Of a stretch of DNA of 9,054 nucleotides, positions 1 to 6,204 are shown piece after piece. Origin of the DNA: JAUSNA01 sp964511965 (GTDB lineage Bacteria; Patescibacteriota; Microgenomatia; Levybacterales; GWA1-39-11); NCBI GenBank assembly GCA_964511965.1, contig CAZEGF010000037.1:1-9054 (forward strand), read 5' to 3'. Under the pieces are notes generated by a model. That model had not been told where the DNA came from. It saw only the letters and a program-made list of their open reading frames with translations, and ran no database searches. The number at the start of each line of letters is the position of its first letter. The first letter of the stretch is position 1. The position numbers were made by a program, and so were the translations under genes.

Positions 1-1955
1 TCTATTGCAACATCAGTACCGGTTCCCATTGCAATTCCAATGTCAGAAGCGACAAGCGCAGGGGCATCATTTATACCGTCTCCAACCATTGCCACCTTCT
101 TTCCACTTGCTTGCAGTTTTTTGATCTCAGCCGCTTTTTGCTCTGGCAGAACATCTGATAGCACCTGCTTTATTCCAACTTTTTCTGCAATAGCTGCTGC
201 TGTTTGCTTGTTGTCTCCAGTAATCATAAACACATCTATGCCTCTTTTTTGCAATGCATCTACGGCATCGCTAGCTGAGTCTTTTATTGTATCTGCAACC
301 GCAACTACTCCAACCAGCCTCTTATTTACTGCTAAAAGCATTGCGGTTTTACCATCATTCTCTAATTTGTTAATGCGTACTCGCATCTTTTCATACGAAA
401 TACTCTCATGGTCCATTAACCTTTTATTTCCAAAAAAAACTTCATCCTCACCCACAACACCTCTAACTCCAAATCCAGAGATAGCTTTAAACTTAGTAAC
501 TTGTGAGATACTTAATCCAAGACTTTCTGCTTCTTTAATAATCGATAACGCTAATGAGTGCTCTGATCCTTTTTCAACCGATGCAGCTAGACTTATGAGT
601 TTGTTTTCATCTTTTTGATCCAATGGAATAATATCAACAACTTCTGGCTCCCCTTTTGTAAGTGTCCCAGTTTTATCAAAAACTACCGTATCGATTTTAT
701 TTGCAATTTCCAAACTTCTTGCGTTTTTGATAAGTATTCCATTCTCAGCTCCTTTACCTGTTCCAACCATAATAGCCGTCGGAGTAGCAAGACCCATCGC
801 ACAAGGACAAGCAATAACCAGAACAGCTATCATGCTTACCAATCCATTAATAAAACTTCCTGTTAATACAATCCATCCGATAAACGTTAAAACGGAAATA
901 ATTAATACTGCTGGTACGAAATAAGAAGAAACAGTATCAGCCATCCTTTGTATTGGAGCTTTTGAACCCGGAGCATCCTCAACTAATTTAATTATCTGGG
1001 AAAGCATTGTGTCTGATCCTACTTTTGTCGCTTTCATAACAAAACTACCTGTTTTATTCAGAGTCGCTCCGATTACTTGATCTTTTATTGTTTTGTCAAC
1101 AGGAATGCTTTCACCGGTAATCATTGACTCGTCAACTGAAGACTCTCCATCAACTATCACACCATCTACAGGAATTTTTTCCCCTGGACGGACTCGAATA
1201 ATATCTCCGACTTTTACTTCAGTAATTGGAATATCCACCTCTTTGCCATCAACAACAACTCTTGCAGTTTTAGCCTGCAAACCAACAAGTTTTTTTATTG
1301 CATCCGAAGTATGAGATTTTGCACGAGCTTCAAGATATTTTCCTAATGTAATAAGACCGATTACTATGATGACAACGTCAAAATATGTATGATCTGTATT
1401 AATGTAATTTTTAAGAGGAGTTTCAAATGCCTCAACGAGAAAACTATATAAAAAGGCGACTAACGTACCAATTCCAACTAAAGCATCCATGTCAGCTCTT
1501 TTGTATTTGATAAACCTCCAAAGTCCTGAAAGGTATGGTCTTCCAATAGCAAACATCATGTATGTTGCTAATATTGGTAGAAGATGGTGAAAGAATTCTG
1601 AAAGTGTGTAGCTTACCGGTAGAAATAACTCCCAAAGCATTATGAGAACACTAATAAAAATTAGTATTAGAGACACAATTGTGCTTTCTTTGAGCTTTGC
1701 ATTTTCAGAACCATTATGGTCGTGACCTTGGTTTTTATGATCTTCAATAATTAATTCATAACTTGTGTCTTTGAGAGCTTCAGAAAGATTGTGATCTGAT
1801 ATGTTTTGGTGAGACATTACTGTCGCTTTATTTGTAGCTAAATTAACATTTGCGTCAAGTACTCCTTCAACTTTCTTAAGTTTTCGCTCAATTACGCTGA
1901 CACAGGAGGCACAATGCATTCCCTTTACTCCATATGTTTTCTTAATTTCAGGCAT
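1..1955 (-). CDS. copA: Copper-exporting P1B-type ATPase CopA (partial, C-terminus off left edge)
   Basis: ATP-driven Cu(I) efflux pump of the inner membrane. The frame is open from ATG at 1955 to the window edge, giving 651 residues with no stop. One N-terminal heavy-metal-associated domain carries GMHCASC (Cys15, Cys18). A short His-containing linker (His73, His78, His80) leads into the first membrane helices from about residue 91. Then come the actuator motif TGES (280-283), the membrane metal site CPC (383-385), the phosphorylation motif DKTGTLT (Asp427), TGDN (579-582) and GDGIND (625-630). The P1B nucleotide-binding motif, normally SEHP, reads SEHS (His466, Ser467). The missing end should hold the last two membrane helices and their metal ligands. 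The start lies 6 bp after the csoR stop, so the two are co-transcribed; only a weak purine tract (AGAAAG) precedes it. Copper is preferred over silver or zinc because of CPC and the CsoR partner. Confidence 0.96.
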   Translation of the reverse strand, partial: MPEIKKTYGVKGMHCASCVSVIERKLKKVEGVLDANVNLATNKATVMSHQNISDHNLSEALKDTSYELIIEDHKNQGHDHNGSENAKLKESTIVSLILIFISVLIMLWELFLPVSYTLSEFFHHLLPILATYMMFAIGRPYLSGLWRFIKYKRADMDALVGIGTLVAFLYSFLVEAFETPLKNYINTDHTYFDVVIIVIGLITLGKYLEARAKSHTSDAIKKLVGLQAKTARVVVDGKEVDIPITEVKVGDIIRVRPGEKIPVDGVIVDGESSVDESMITGESIPVDKTIKDQVIGATLNKTGSFVMKATKVGSDTMLSQIIKLVEDAPGSKAPIQRMADTVSSYFVPAVLIISVLTFIGWIVLTGSFINGLVSMIAVLVIACPCAMGLATPTAIMVGTGKGAENGILIKNARSLEIANKIDTVVFDKTGTLTKGEPEVVDIIPLDQKDENKLISLAASVEKGSEHSLALSIIKEAESLGLSISQVTKFKAISGFGVRGVVGEDEVFFGNKRLMDHESISYEKMRVRINKLENDGKTAMLLAVNKRLVGVVAVADTIKDSASDAVDALQKRGIDVFMITGDNKQTAAAIAEKVGIKQVLSDVLPEQKAAEIKKLQASGKKVAMVGDGINDAPALVASDIGIAMGTGTDVAI

Positions 1956-1961
1956 AGGATA

Positions 1962-2234
1962 TCAATTCTTTCTTTTAAAAACTTCCATGATTTCAGCAAT
2001 AGACTCATCAGCTTTCCCCTTTTTTATCGCATCAGAAACACAAGACTTAAGATGATTTTCTAAAAGTAAATTTCCAGTTTCTTTGAGTCCTGATTCTACA
2101 GCCTGCATTTGATGCATCACATCTATGCAATACGCATCTTGTTCCATCATTTTGATGACTTTATTCAAATGCCCTCGAGCTATTTTTAGTCTGTGAGTAA
2201 TTCTTTCGTGAGTGTCTTTCGGTCTGTATGCCAT
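1962..2234 (-). CDS. csoR: Copper-sensing transcriptional repressor CsoR
   Basis: A 90-residue all-helical DUF156/CsoR-family repressor that leaves its operator when it binds Cu(I). The ligand set is complete: Cys36, His61 and Cys65, with second-shell Tyr35 and Glu81. These fall at the same numbers as in Mycobacterium tuberculosis CsoR, which favours Cu(I) over the nickel, formaldehyde or persulfide sensors of the family. Basic residues that bind DNA are present near the N-terminus (Arg15, Arg20, Lys25). ATG at 2234 is preceded by AGGA with 6 bases between, one of the few clear ribosome binding sites here. It is first gene of the csoR-copA operon and very likely represses itself and copA through the palindrome just upstream. 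It ends with TGA. Confidence 0.95.
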   Translation of the reverse strand: MAYRPKDTHERITHRLKIARGHLNKVIKMMEQDAYCIDVMHQMQAVESGLKETGNLLLENHLKSCVSDAIKKGKADESIAEIMEVFKRKN

Positions 2235-2258
2235 AACTTGTCCTGAGTTTATCGAAGG

Positions 2259-2279
2259 ATATCCCCCTATAAGGGATAT
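2259..2279. promoter_or_regulatory. CsoR operator
   Basis: Inverted repeat ATATCCC-N7-GGGATAT with a run of five C, matching the type of G/C-tract palindrome that CsoR proteins bind. It lies 24 bp upstream of csoR, overlaps the inner end of the -10 box and covers the predicted transcription start. Bound CsoR would therefore block initiation, and copper would relieve this. The assignment rests on sequence resemblance and position. Confidence 0.85.
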
Positions 2280-2307
2280 ATTAATACATACAACAACACG
2301 TTGTCAA
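2278..2307 (-). promoter_or_regulatory. csoR-copA promoter
   Basis: On the minus strand there is a perfect -35 TTGACA (2302-2307), an 18-base spacer and a -10 TAATAT (2278-2283, 4 of 6 consensus bases). Initiation would be near 2271, inside the CsoR palindrome, giving a leader of about 37 bases with an AGGA site. A small inverted repeat ACAAC-AC-GTTGT (2293-2304) overlaps the -35 region; its role is unknown. Confidence 0.75.
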
Positions 2308-2310
2308 TAC

Positions 2311-2332
2311 AAAAAACAGGGAATATATTCTG
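2311..2332 (-). terminator. Possible weak intrinsic terminator after the toxin gene
   Basis: Downstream of the doc stop the minus strand has a small stem (GAA/TTC with a TATA loop, extended by CAG/CTG across a CC bulge) followed at once by six T. The stem is short and AT-rich, so termination would be inefficient. It lies between the toxin stop and the csoR promoter, where a terminator would be expected. Confidence 0.35.
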
Positions 2333-2339
2333 AAATTAC

Positions 2340-2729
2340 TTAGCCGGTTACTTTTTTTGAGTGCTTCTCTAGCCAATCTGCAATAGTGTCTATTTCTGGT
2401 TTGTCATTTTCAATCCACAATGCTGAGAAAACAACATCTTCTTGCATTGCCACAAACTCATAACCATTCAACTCTATAAATTCCATTGCCGAAAACATCG
2501 CCGTTCTTTTGTTTCCATCTACGAATTGGTGGTTTAGAAGTAAGGAGTGCACAAGAGCAGCTGCCTTTAAAAAAAGAGTTGGATATAAATCTTCTTTACC
2601 ATAAGTTGCCTGAGGTCGTCCAACAGCCGATTCTAAAAGACTAAGATCTCGCAGACCATGCGAACCTCCAAAACTATCTATTACAAGGCTATGAAGAAGT
2701 AGAACATCTGCAACTGTTAAATATCTCAT
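2340..2729 (-). CDS. doc: Doc-family (death-on-curing) Fic-fold toxin
   Basis: A 129-residue Fic-fold protein of typical Doc size. Its catalytic motif HxFxDGNKRT sits at residues 67-76 (His67, Asp71, Lys74, Arg75). The lysine in place of the second glycine of the classical Fic motif HxFxxGNGR marks the Doc branch. The founding member, Doc of phage P1, phosphorylates elongation factor Tu and stops translation instead of adding AMP. The N-terminal stretch with GLRDLSLLESAVGRP is also typical. It starts 12 bp after the antitoxin stop, without a Shine-Dalgarno sequence, so translation is probably coupled to the antitoxin. All motif residues are intact, so an active toxin is likely. The cellular target is inferred from the family. 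Confidence 0.93.
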   Translation of the reverse strand: MRYLTVADVLLLHSLVIDSFGGSHGLRDLSLLESAVGRPQATYGKEDLYPTLFLKAAALVHSLLLNHQFVDGNKRTAMFSAMEFIELNGYEFVAMQEDVVFSALWIENDKPEIDTIADWLEKHSKKVTG

Positions 2730-2741
2730 GCATTCGGGGTT

Positions 2742-2984
2742 CTATTTGTTTGCAAGATCCGCAAAAGCTTTACCGTATCTTTTAAGTAAACTTTTAGCAA
2801 CAGTATATACTTCAGGATCAATCACTGAATCTACAACTTCTTGTGGACTAAAGTCTATAATTAGTCTCTTTTTTGAAACCTCAAACTGAACTTTTGCCAT
2901 ATCAACATTTCCCACCTGCTCTAAAATTTGCTTGGAGATGGTTAATGCTTTGGAATTTCCAACAGTAATTAATTTTTGCATCAT
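2742..2984 (-). CDS. AbrB/MazE-like antitoxin paired with Doc
   Basis: An 80-residue protein. Residues 1-45 resemble the swapped-hairpin AbrB/MazE DNA-binding fold: the ITVGNSKALTISKQIL stretch matches the usual pattern of a short strand, GNS, then hydrophobic residues and a helix. The C-terminal 35 residues form a charged predicted helix (PEVYTVAKSLLKRYGKAF) that is the likely toxin-neutralising part. Order (antitoxin first, 12 bp gap) and an own promoter fit a type II toxin-antitoxin operon with autorepression. Two ATG codons are adjacent (2984 and 2981). AAGG at 2988-2991 is 6 bases from the second and only 3 from the first, so the second may be the real start. Pairing with Doc instead of Phd is inferred from position. 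Confidence 0.85.
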   Translation of the reverse strand: MMQKLITVGNSKALTISKQILEQVGNVDMAKVQFEVSKKRLIIDFSPQEVVDSVIDPEVYTVAKSLLKRYGKAFADLANK

Positions 2985-2993
2985 ATACCTTAT

Positions 2994-3022
2994 ATTATAA
3001 CCATGTTAGTACAGGTTGTAAA
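2994..3022 (-). promoter_or_regulatory. Promoter of the antitoxin-doc operon
   Basis: On the minus strand TTTACA (3017-3022, 5 of 6), a 17-base spacer and a perfect TATAAT (2994-2999). Predicted initiation near 2987 leaves only about 3-6 bases before the tandem ATG codons, so the transcript may be leaderless. A second overlapping candidate, TTGACA (3026-3031) with 17 bases to TAACAT (3003-3008), would start near 2996 and include the AAGG site. Confidence 0.75.
2999..3017. promoter_or_regulatory. Imperfect inverted repeat, possible antitoxin operator
   Basis: AACC-A-TGT-TAGT-ACA-GGTT: two four-base and two three-base arms pair around a short centre with one bulged A. It fills the spacer between the -35 and -10 boxes of the antitoxin promoter, the expected place for toxin-antitoxin autorepression. 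No family-specific consensus is known to me for this protein. Confidence 0.4.
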
Positions 3023-3036
3023 TGTTGTCAAGAAAA

Positions 3037-3063
3037 TTAATTCTTTTGTCTCAAAAATGCGGG
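3037..3063 (-). repeat. Second copy of the FtsZ C-terminal peptide coding sequence (PAFLRQKN + stop)
   Basis: Read on the minus strand this 27-base block encodes PAFLRQKN followed by TAA, the same eight residues and stop that end ftsZ (3616-3642). The blocks differ at five of 27 bases: CTA/TTG for Leu (two), CAG/CAA, AAA/AAG and AAC/AAT. All are synonymous, and TAA is shared. Similarity begins sharply at CCCCGCA and weakens after the stop. The reading frame is closed upstream by TAA at 3103-3105, leaving 21 codons, and no start codon precedes it. It lies 3 bp past the stop of the 179-aa gene in a different frame. It is either a relic of an ftsZ 3' end or a detached tail of that gene. Confidence 0.85.
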
Positions 3064-3065
3064 GG

Positions 3066-3605
3066 CTATTGACCAACAGGGGAGACTACTTGCGAGCTTT
3101 GTTTAATCGCTGAAACTAATCCTGCCAGAATATCAACCGCTGAACCAACAGAACTAAAATATTCGGAATCAACATGGGATTTCGCTTCATCTATATTAGC
3201 ATCAGTTATCGGTCCAGGAGCAGTATTGCGCTCTTTATACATCAGCCACGCTACTGGATTACTCATTACTCTATCTACTTCTACAGCTGCGTCTGGAGCA
3301 AGAAGTGTAGGCAAGTGACCTCTTGTGAGATACAATAACATGCCGTCGGTGTAATGATTAATATTCCATTGCTCCCCATTTACTCCCCTTGAAATTCTTA
3401 GCTCAGTAGTGCCATAGTTTTTTTCAGGCTCACCCCAAGTATGAAGTTCGGCAAAATATTCGCCATCAGAAAGCTTGACCCGTCCTATAAAAACTGCGCC
3501 TGAATGTTCTGGCTTTTTCTCACCAACAGAAAGCATAAAATCAACAGAAGGCAGTTCTCTTGGTTCTTGATGTAATCTTTCAGTAGCTTGAGCTTCTGAT
3601 GCCAT
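3066..3605 (-). CDS. Unrecognised 179-aa protein directly downstream of ftsZ
   Basis: I do not recognise this family. The protein looks soluble, with no signal peptide or clear membrane helix. A short polar N-terminus (residues 1-20) precedes a probable beta-rich part (about 22-85, with VFIGRVKLSDGEYFAEL and TTELRISRG), a middle helical part with NPVAWLMYKER, and a C-terminal amphipathic helix (about 150-168, VGSAVDILAGLVSAIKQ). The last ten residues (SSQVVSPVGQ) resemble a flexible linker. It begins 10 bp after the ftsZ stop without a ribosome binding site, so it may be translated by coupling to ftsZ. It stops with TAG just before the second FtsZ-tail block. A single extra base within 3068-3102 would fuse it to PAFLRQKN. 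A division-related role is suggested only by this context. Confidence 0.75.
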   Translation of the reverse strand: MASEAQATERLHQEPRELPSVDFMLSVGEKKPEHSGAVFIGRVKLSDGEYFAELHTWGEPEKNYGTTELRISRGVNGEQWNINHYTDGMLLYLTRGHLPTLLAPDAAVEVDRVMSNPVAWLMYKERNTAPGPITDANIDEAKSHVDSEYFSSVGSAVDILAGLVSAIKQSSQVVSPVGQ

Positions 3606-3615
3606 TTTAATAATA

Positions 3616-3642
3616 TTAGTTTTTCTGTCTTAGAAATGCGGG
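3616..3642 (-). repeat. FtsZ C-terminal peptide, first copy of the duplicated tail
   Basis: Last eight codons and stop of ftsZ, encoding PAFLRQKN. Within FDIPAFLRQKN this is the conserved C-terminal peptide that binds FtsA in characterised bacteria. It is the counterpart of the block at 3037-3063, separated by 579 bp (193 codons), so both copies lie in the same reading frame. Confidence 0.9.
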
Positions 3643-4773
3643 GATGTCAAAGACGGATTCTTCGTCATCGTCTTTCTTACTAGGTTCTTCAGAAAATCCT
3701 TGATTGCTGGTAGAAATATTATTTACAAATGGTGAATTGGGATCAGATTGCTGGTTGAGACTGTAATCTTGATTTTGCTCTTCCATGGTGCTTTGAACCA
3801 TTTGCTGCAATCTCTTTCTCGACTCATCAAAACCTGTTGCAATAAGTGTAATTCTAATACTATCAAACGCACCTTTGTCTATTGTTGCTCCAAAGATGAT
3901 ATTTGCATCCGGATCGGCAGCTTGGGTGATAATTCTTGATGCTTCTTCAACCTCTTGAAGTGAAAGATCCTCTCCTCCTGCGATATTAAAGAGCACCCCA
4001 CGCGCACCATCCATTGACACTTCCAAAAGTGGTGAAGAGATTGCTTGCCTGGCCGCAATTTGAGCCCGATTTTCTCCAACTCCTACACCAAGACCCATAA
4101 GAGCAGTTCCTGCATCATTCATGATAGCCTTTACATCGGCAAAGTCTACATTAACGTATCCGGATTGTGTAATAAGATCAGAAATTCCTTTGACTCCGTG
4201 GCCAAGAACCGAGTCAGCTACACGGAATGCTTCAAGAAGTGACAACTTTTTGTCTACACTATCCAAAATTCGTTGGTTTGGGACAACAATAAGGGTGTCA
4301 ACATATTCCTTTAACTCTTCGATTCCATCCTCAGCTGCTACCATGCGTCGTGTTCCTTCAAAGTTAAATGGTTTTGTAACAACTGCAACGGTTAGGGCTC
4401 CTACTTCTTTTGCAACTTGCGCAATTACTGCGGAAGCTCCGGTCCCCGTTCCTCCACCCATACCAGCAGTCAAAAATACCATGTCTGATCCTTCTAAAAA
4501 TTGCTTTATCCGCTCTTTACTCTCTTCAGCTGCTGCTCGTCCTACTTCAGGATTACCTCCGGAACCAAGTCCACGAGTAATATTTTCTCCGATTTGAAGC
4601 TTTGAAGCTGCTTGTGAGTTGAGAAGTGCTTGTGCGTCAGTGTTAACTGCAATAAAGTCTACACCCTCAATTTGTCCGTCAAGAACCATTGAATTTGTAG
4701 CATTTCCACCTCCACCACCTATACCCATGACTCTTATCTTGGCGAAACTAGCTGTTTGAGGTTTGATTAACAT
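3616..4773 (-). CDS. ftsZ: Cell division GTPase FtsZ
   Basis: Tubulin-like GTPase that polymerises into the Z ring at midcell. From ATG at 4773 it has 385 residues. The GTP-binding loop GGGTGTG is at 106-112, the same numbers as in E. coli. A Gly-rich N-terminal loop (GIGGGGGNA) binds nucleotide. The catalytic T7 loop NVDFADV has Asn208, Asp210 and Asp213. After the globular core (ending near IRITLIATGF) comes a short polar, acidic linker of about 50 residues, then the conserved tail FDIPAFLR that docks on FtsA. An upstream in-frame TTG at 4809 would add 12 residues, but that stretch contains a good promoter, so ATG 4773 is preferred. ftsA lies 62 bp upstream of this start. No Shine-Dalgarno sequence is visible. 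The tail sequence is repeated downstream at 3037-3063. Confidence 0.98.
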   Translation of the reverse strand: MLIKPQTASFAKIRVMGIGGGGGNATNSMVLDGQIEGVDFIAVNTDAQALLNSQAASKLQIGENITRGLGSGGNPEVGRAAAEESKERIKQFLEGSDMVFLTAGMGGGTGTGASAVIAQVAKEVGALTVAVVTKPFNFEGTRRMVAAEDGIEELKEYVDTLIVVPNQRILDSVDKKLSLLEAFRVADSVLGHGVKGISDLITQSGYVNVDFADVKAIMNDAGTALMGLGVGVGENRAQIAARQAISSPLLEVSMDGARGVLFNIAGGEDLSLQEVEEASRIITQAADPDANIIFGATIDKGAFDSIRITLIATGFDESRKRLQQMVQSTMEEQNQDYSLNQQSDPNSPFVNNISTSNQGFSEEPSKKDDDEESVFDIPAFLRQKN

Positions 4774-4787
4774 ACGAAAGTTACCCA

Positions 4788-4816
4788 ATACTATCACATG
4801 GTAAATCAATTTTCAA
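4788..4816 (-). promoter_or_regulatory. Internal promoter of ftsZ, extended -10
   Basis: On the minus strand TTGAAA (4811-4816, 5 of 6), a 17-base spacer ending in TGA, and TAGTAT (4788-4793, 4 of 6) form an extended -10 promoter. Predicted initiation is only about 8 bases before ATG 4773, implying an almost leaderless ftsZ mRNA. It would let ftsZ be made in excess of the upstream genes, as is common in dcw clusters. Confidence 0.6.
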
Positions 4817-4835
4817 CGAATGGGGAAATACCTTG

Positions 4836-6137
4836 TTAACGCTTTGGAAGAAACTTTTTGAGCATTTTTGTTATAGAAGAAATTCCTTTAAAATCCAGCT
4901 TAAAATTAGGGATCATATTAGTAAGCCCGCCGCCAACAGCTCCTTCACTTCTGAAATTTCTTGAGTATTCCAATAACCCAACTGCAGTTGAGAAAGTTGG
5001 AGACTCGACATCGTCTATAAGTCCTGCAATATTTTGAGGTACACCTACTCTTACTGTCATAGACAACATTCTTTTTGCAGATTCCTCTGCACCTACGGTT
5101 TTTGCTCCTCCACCCGTAATAACAAGTCCGGCTGGGGTTTGTGTTGCAAATCCACTCTTTTTAATCTCCAAAGCAATCATAGTAAAAAGCTCATTAAGCC
5201 TTGGCCTTATTATGCCCTCGACTAATGTTTTTGATGACACTTTTTTAATGTCTTCAGGAAGATGCAACTCATTTAAATCCAACTCATCCTCCTCTGCTCG
5301 ATTTCGTCGTTGCCCCTCTTGTTCAGGAACTCTTACCCGTCTTGTATAGTGCTTTGAAAGATACAATTTAATTTTCTCAGCGCTTTCAAGTGAAATTTTA
5401 AGACCAATTGCAAGGTCATTTGTGATATGTCTTGCGCCTATCGGTATCACACTAGTGTACGAAAGTGATCCATCTGCATAAATGGCAATATTCGTAACAC
5501 CGGCACCAATGTCAGCCAGAACTACACCTAATTCTTTTTCGGTGTCGGAAAGAACTGAAAGAGATGAGGCAAGTCCGGCAAAGACGAGACTTTGGACATT
5601 AACCCCTGCTTCTGATGAAAGGATTTTTTCTACATTTTTAACTCCGGCTGAATTTGCAGTAATAATATGAGTGTCTACCTCAAGTCTTACTCCAGACATT
5701 CCGACCGGATCCTTTATCCCACCCTCACCATCAACGGTAAAAGTTTTTGGAATGACATGGATTATTTCCCTGGTCGAAGGAAGTGAAACTGCACCAGCTG
5801 CTTCCAATACTCTTTCAACATCGTATTCGGAGATTTCTCCATCTGGTTGGCTTACTGCAACAACACCTTTTGAATTTTGAGATTCTATATTTACTCCGGA
5901 AACCGAAACAAAAACCCGGTCAATTGAGTGACCGGCCATTCGCTCTGCGCTATCAAGTGAAGTGTTAATAGAATCAGATGCCTCTTCTATATTTACAATT
6001 TGTCCTTTTTTTACACCTTTTGAGGCTGATTCACTTACTCCGAGAATATTTATAACGTCTTCATCAACTCTTCCGATCAAAGTCGCTACTTTTGAGGAAC
6101 CAATATCGATTCCCACGACAATATCTGCATTCTTCAT
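4836..6137 (-). CDS. ftsA: Cell division protein FtsA
   Basis: Actin-like ATPase that anchors FtsZ filaments to the membrane and activates the divisome. It has 433 residues, a normal length. The phosphate-1 motif is at the N-terminus (GIDIGSSKVATLIG, 9-22), phosphate-2 at DIGAG (209-213) and the adenosine motif at GGGAK (342-346). The 1C domain stretch with HVIPKTFTVDG and the following DPVGMSGVRLEV is typical of FtsA rather than MreB. The C-terminus (KGISSITKMLKKFLPKR) is a basic amphipathic helix, the membrane-targeting sequence. An acidic, Arg-rich stretch (VPEQEGQRRNRAEEDELDL) lies in the 2B region and seems longer than usual. It is separated from ftsQ by 91 bp, with an inverted repeat just before its start and no Shine-Dalgarno sequence. 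Confidence 0.97.
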   Translation of the reverse strand: MKNADIVVGIDIGSSKVATLIGRVDEDVINILGVSESASKGVKKGQIVNIEEASDSINTSLDSAERMAGHSIDRVFVSVSGVNIESQNSKGVVAVSQPDGEISEYDVERVLEAAGAVSLPSTREIIHVIPKTFTVDGEGGIKDPVGMSGVRLEVDTHIITANSAGVKNVEKILSSEAGVNVQSLVFAGLASSLSVLSDTEKELGVVLADIGAGVTNIAIYADGSLSYTSVIPIGARHITNDLAIGLKISLESAEKIKLYLSKHYTRRVRVPEQEGQRRNRAEEDELDLNELHLPEDIKKVSSKTLVEGIIRPRLNELFTMIALEIKKSGFATQTPAGLVITGGGAKTVGAEESAKRMLSMTVRVGVPQNIAGLIDDVESPTFSTAVGLLEYSRNFRSEGAVGGGLTNMIPNFKLDFKGISSITKMLKKFLPKR

Positions 6138-6140
6138 ATG

Positions 6141-6157
6141 TTTACTAGTTTAGTAAA
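6141..6157. repeat. Perfect inverted repeat at the ftsA start
   Basis: TTTACTA-GTT-TAGTAAA (plus strand): perfect seven-base arms with a three-base centre, ending 3 bp before the ftsA ATG. It overlaps a candidate -10 box, so it could be an operator. If transcribed it would fold directly against the start codon and could affect translation. Confidence 0.6.
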
Positions 6158-6175
6158 AACTCAAAAAATTAACAA
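6147..6175 (-). promoter_or_regulatory. Possible ftsA promoter
   Basis: On the minus strand TTGTTA (6170-6175, 4 of 6), a 17-base spacer and TAAACT (6147-6152, 4 of 6). Initiation would be about 2-3 bases from the ftsA ATG, a leaderless arrangement like those suggested for ftsZ and the antitoxin. The boxes are weak and the region is AT-rich, so the call is tentative. Confidence 0.3.
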
Positions 6176-6204
6176 TAGGGCTATTATTTTTCACAATTGG
6201 CTTA

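Noticed and set aside
40..618. Long plus-strand open frame
   Set aside because: It is antisense to copA, whose minus-strand translation carries all P-type ATPase motifs. The plus-strand product has no recognisable domain.
3061..3102. Programmed -1 frameshift joining the 179-aa protein to PAFLRQKN
   Set aside because: A -1 shift would be needed, but no X XXY YYZ slippery heptamer lies in the zero frame before the TAG. The CCCCC run is past the stop, and no clear downstream structure is present.
3037..3642. Complete small integrative element between the two FtsZ-tail copies
   Set aside because: The interval is 579 bp with one non-integrase gene, so it cannot be a self-sufficient element; at most a remnant or recombination scar.
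4121..4597. Plus-strand open frame opposite ftsZ
   Set aside because: Ser/Thr/Pro-rich shadow of the conserved FtsZ GTPase core, with no supporting motif.
4774..4809. TTG start giving FtsZ 12 extra residues
   Set aside because: The extra residues match nothing typical of FtsZ, and the stretch holds an extended -10 promoter. ATG 4773 gives GTP-loop numbering equal to E. coli.
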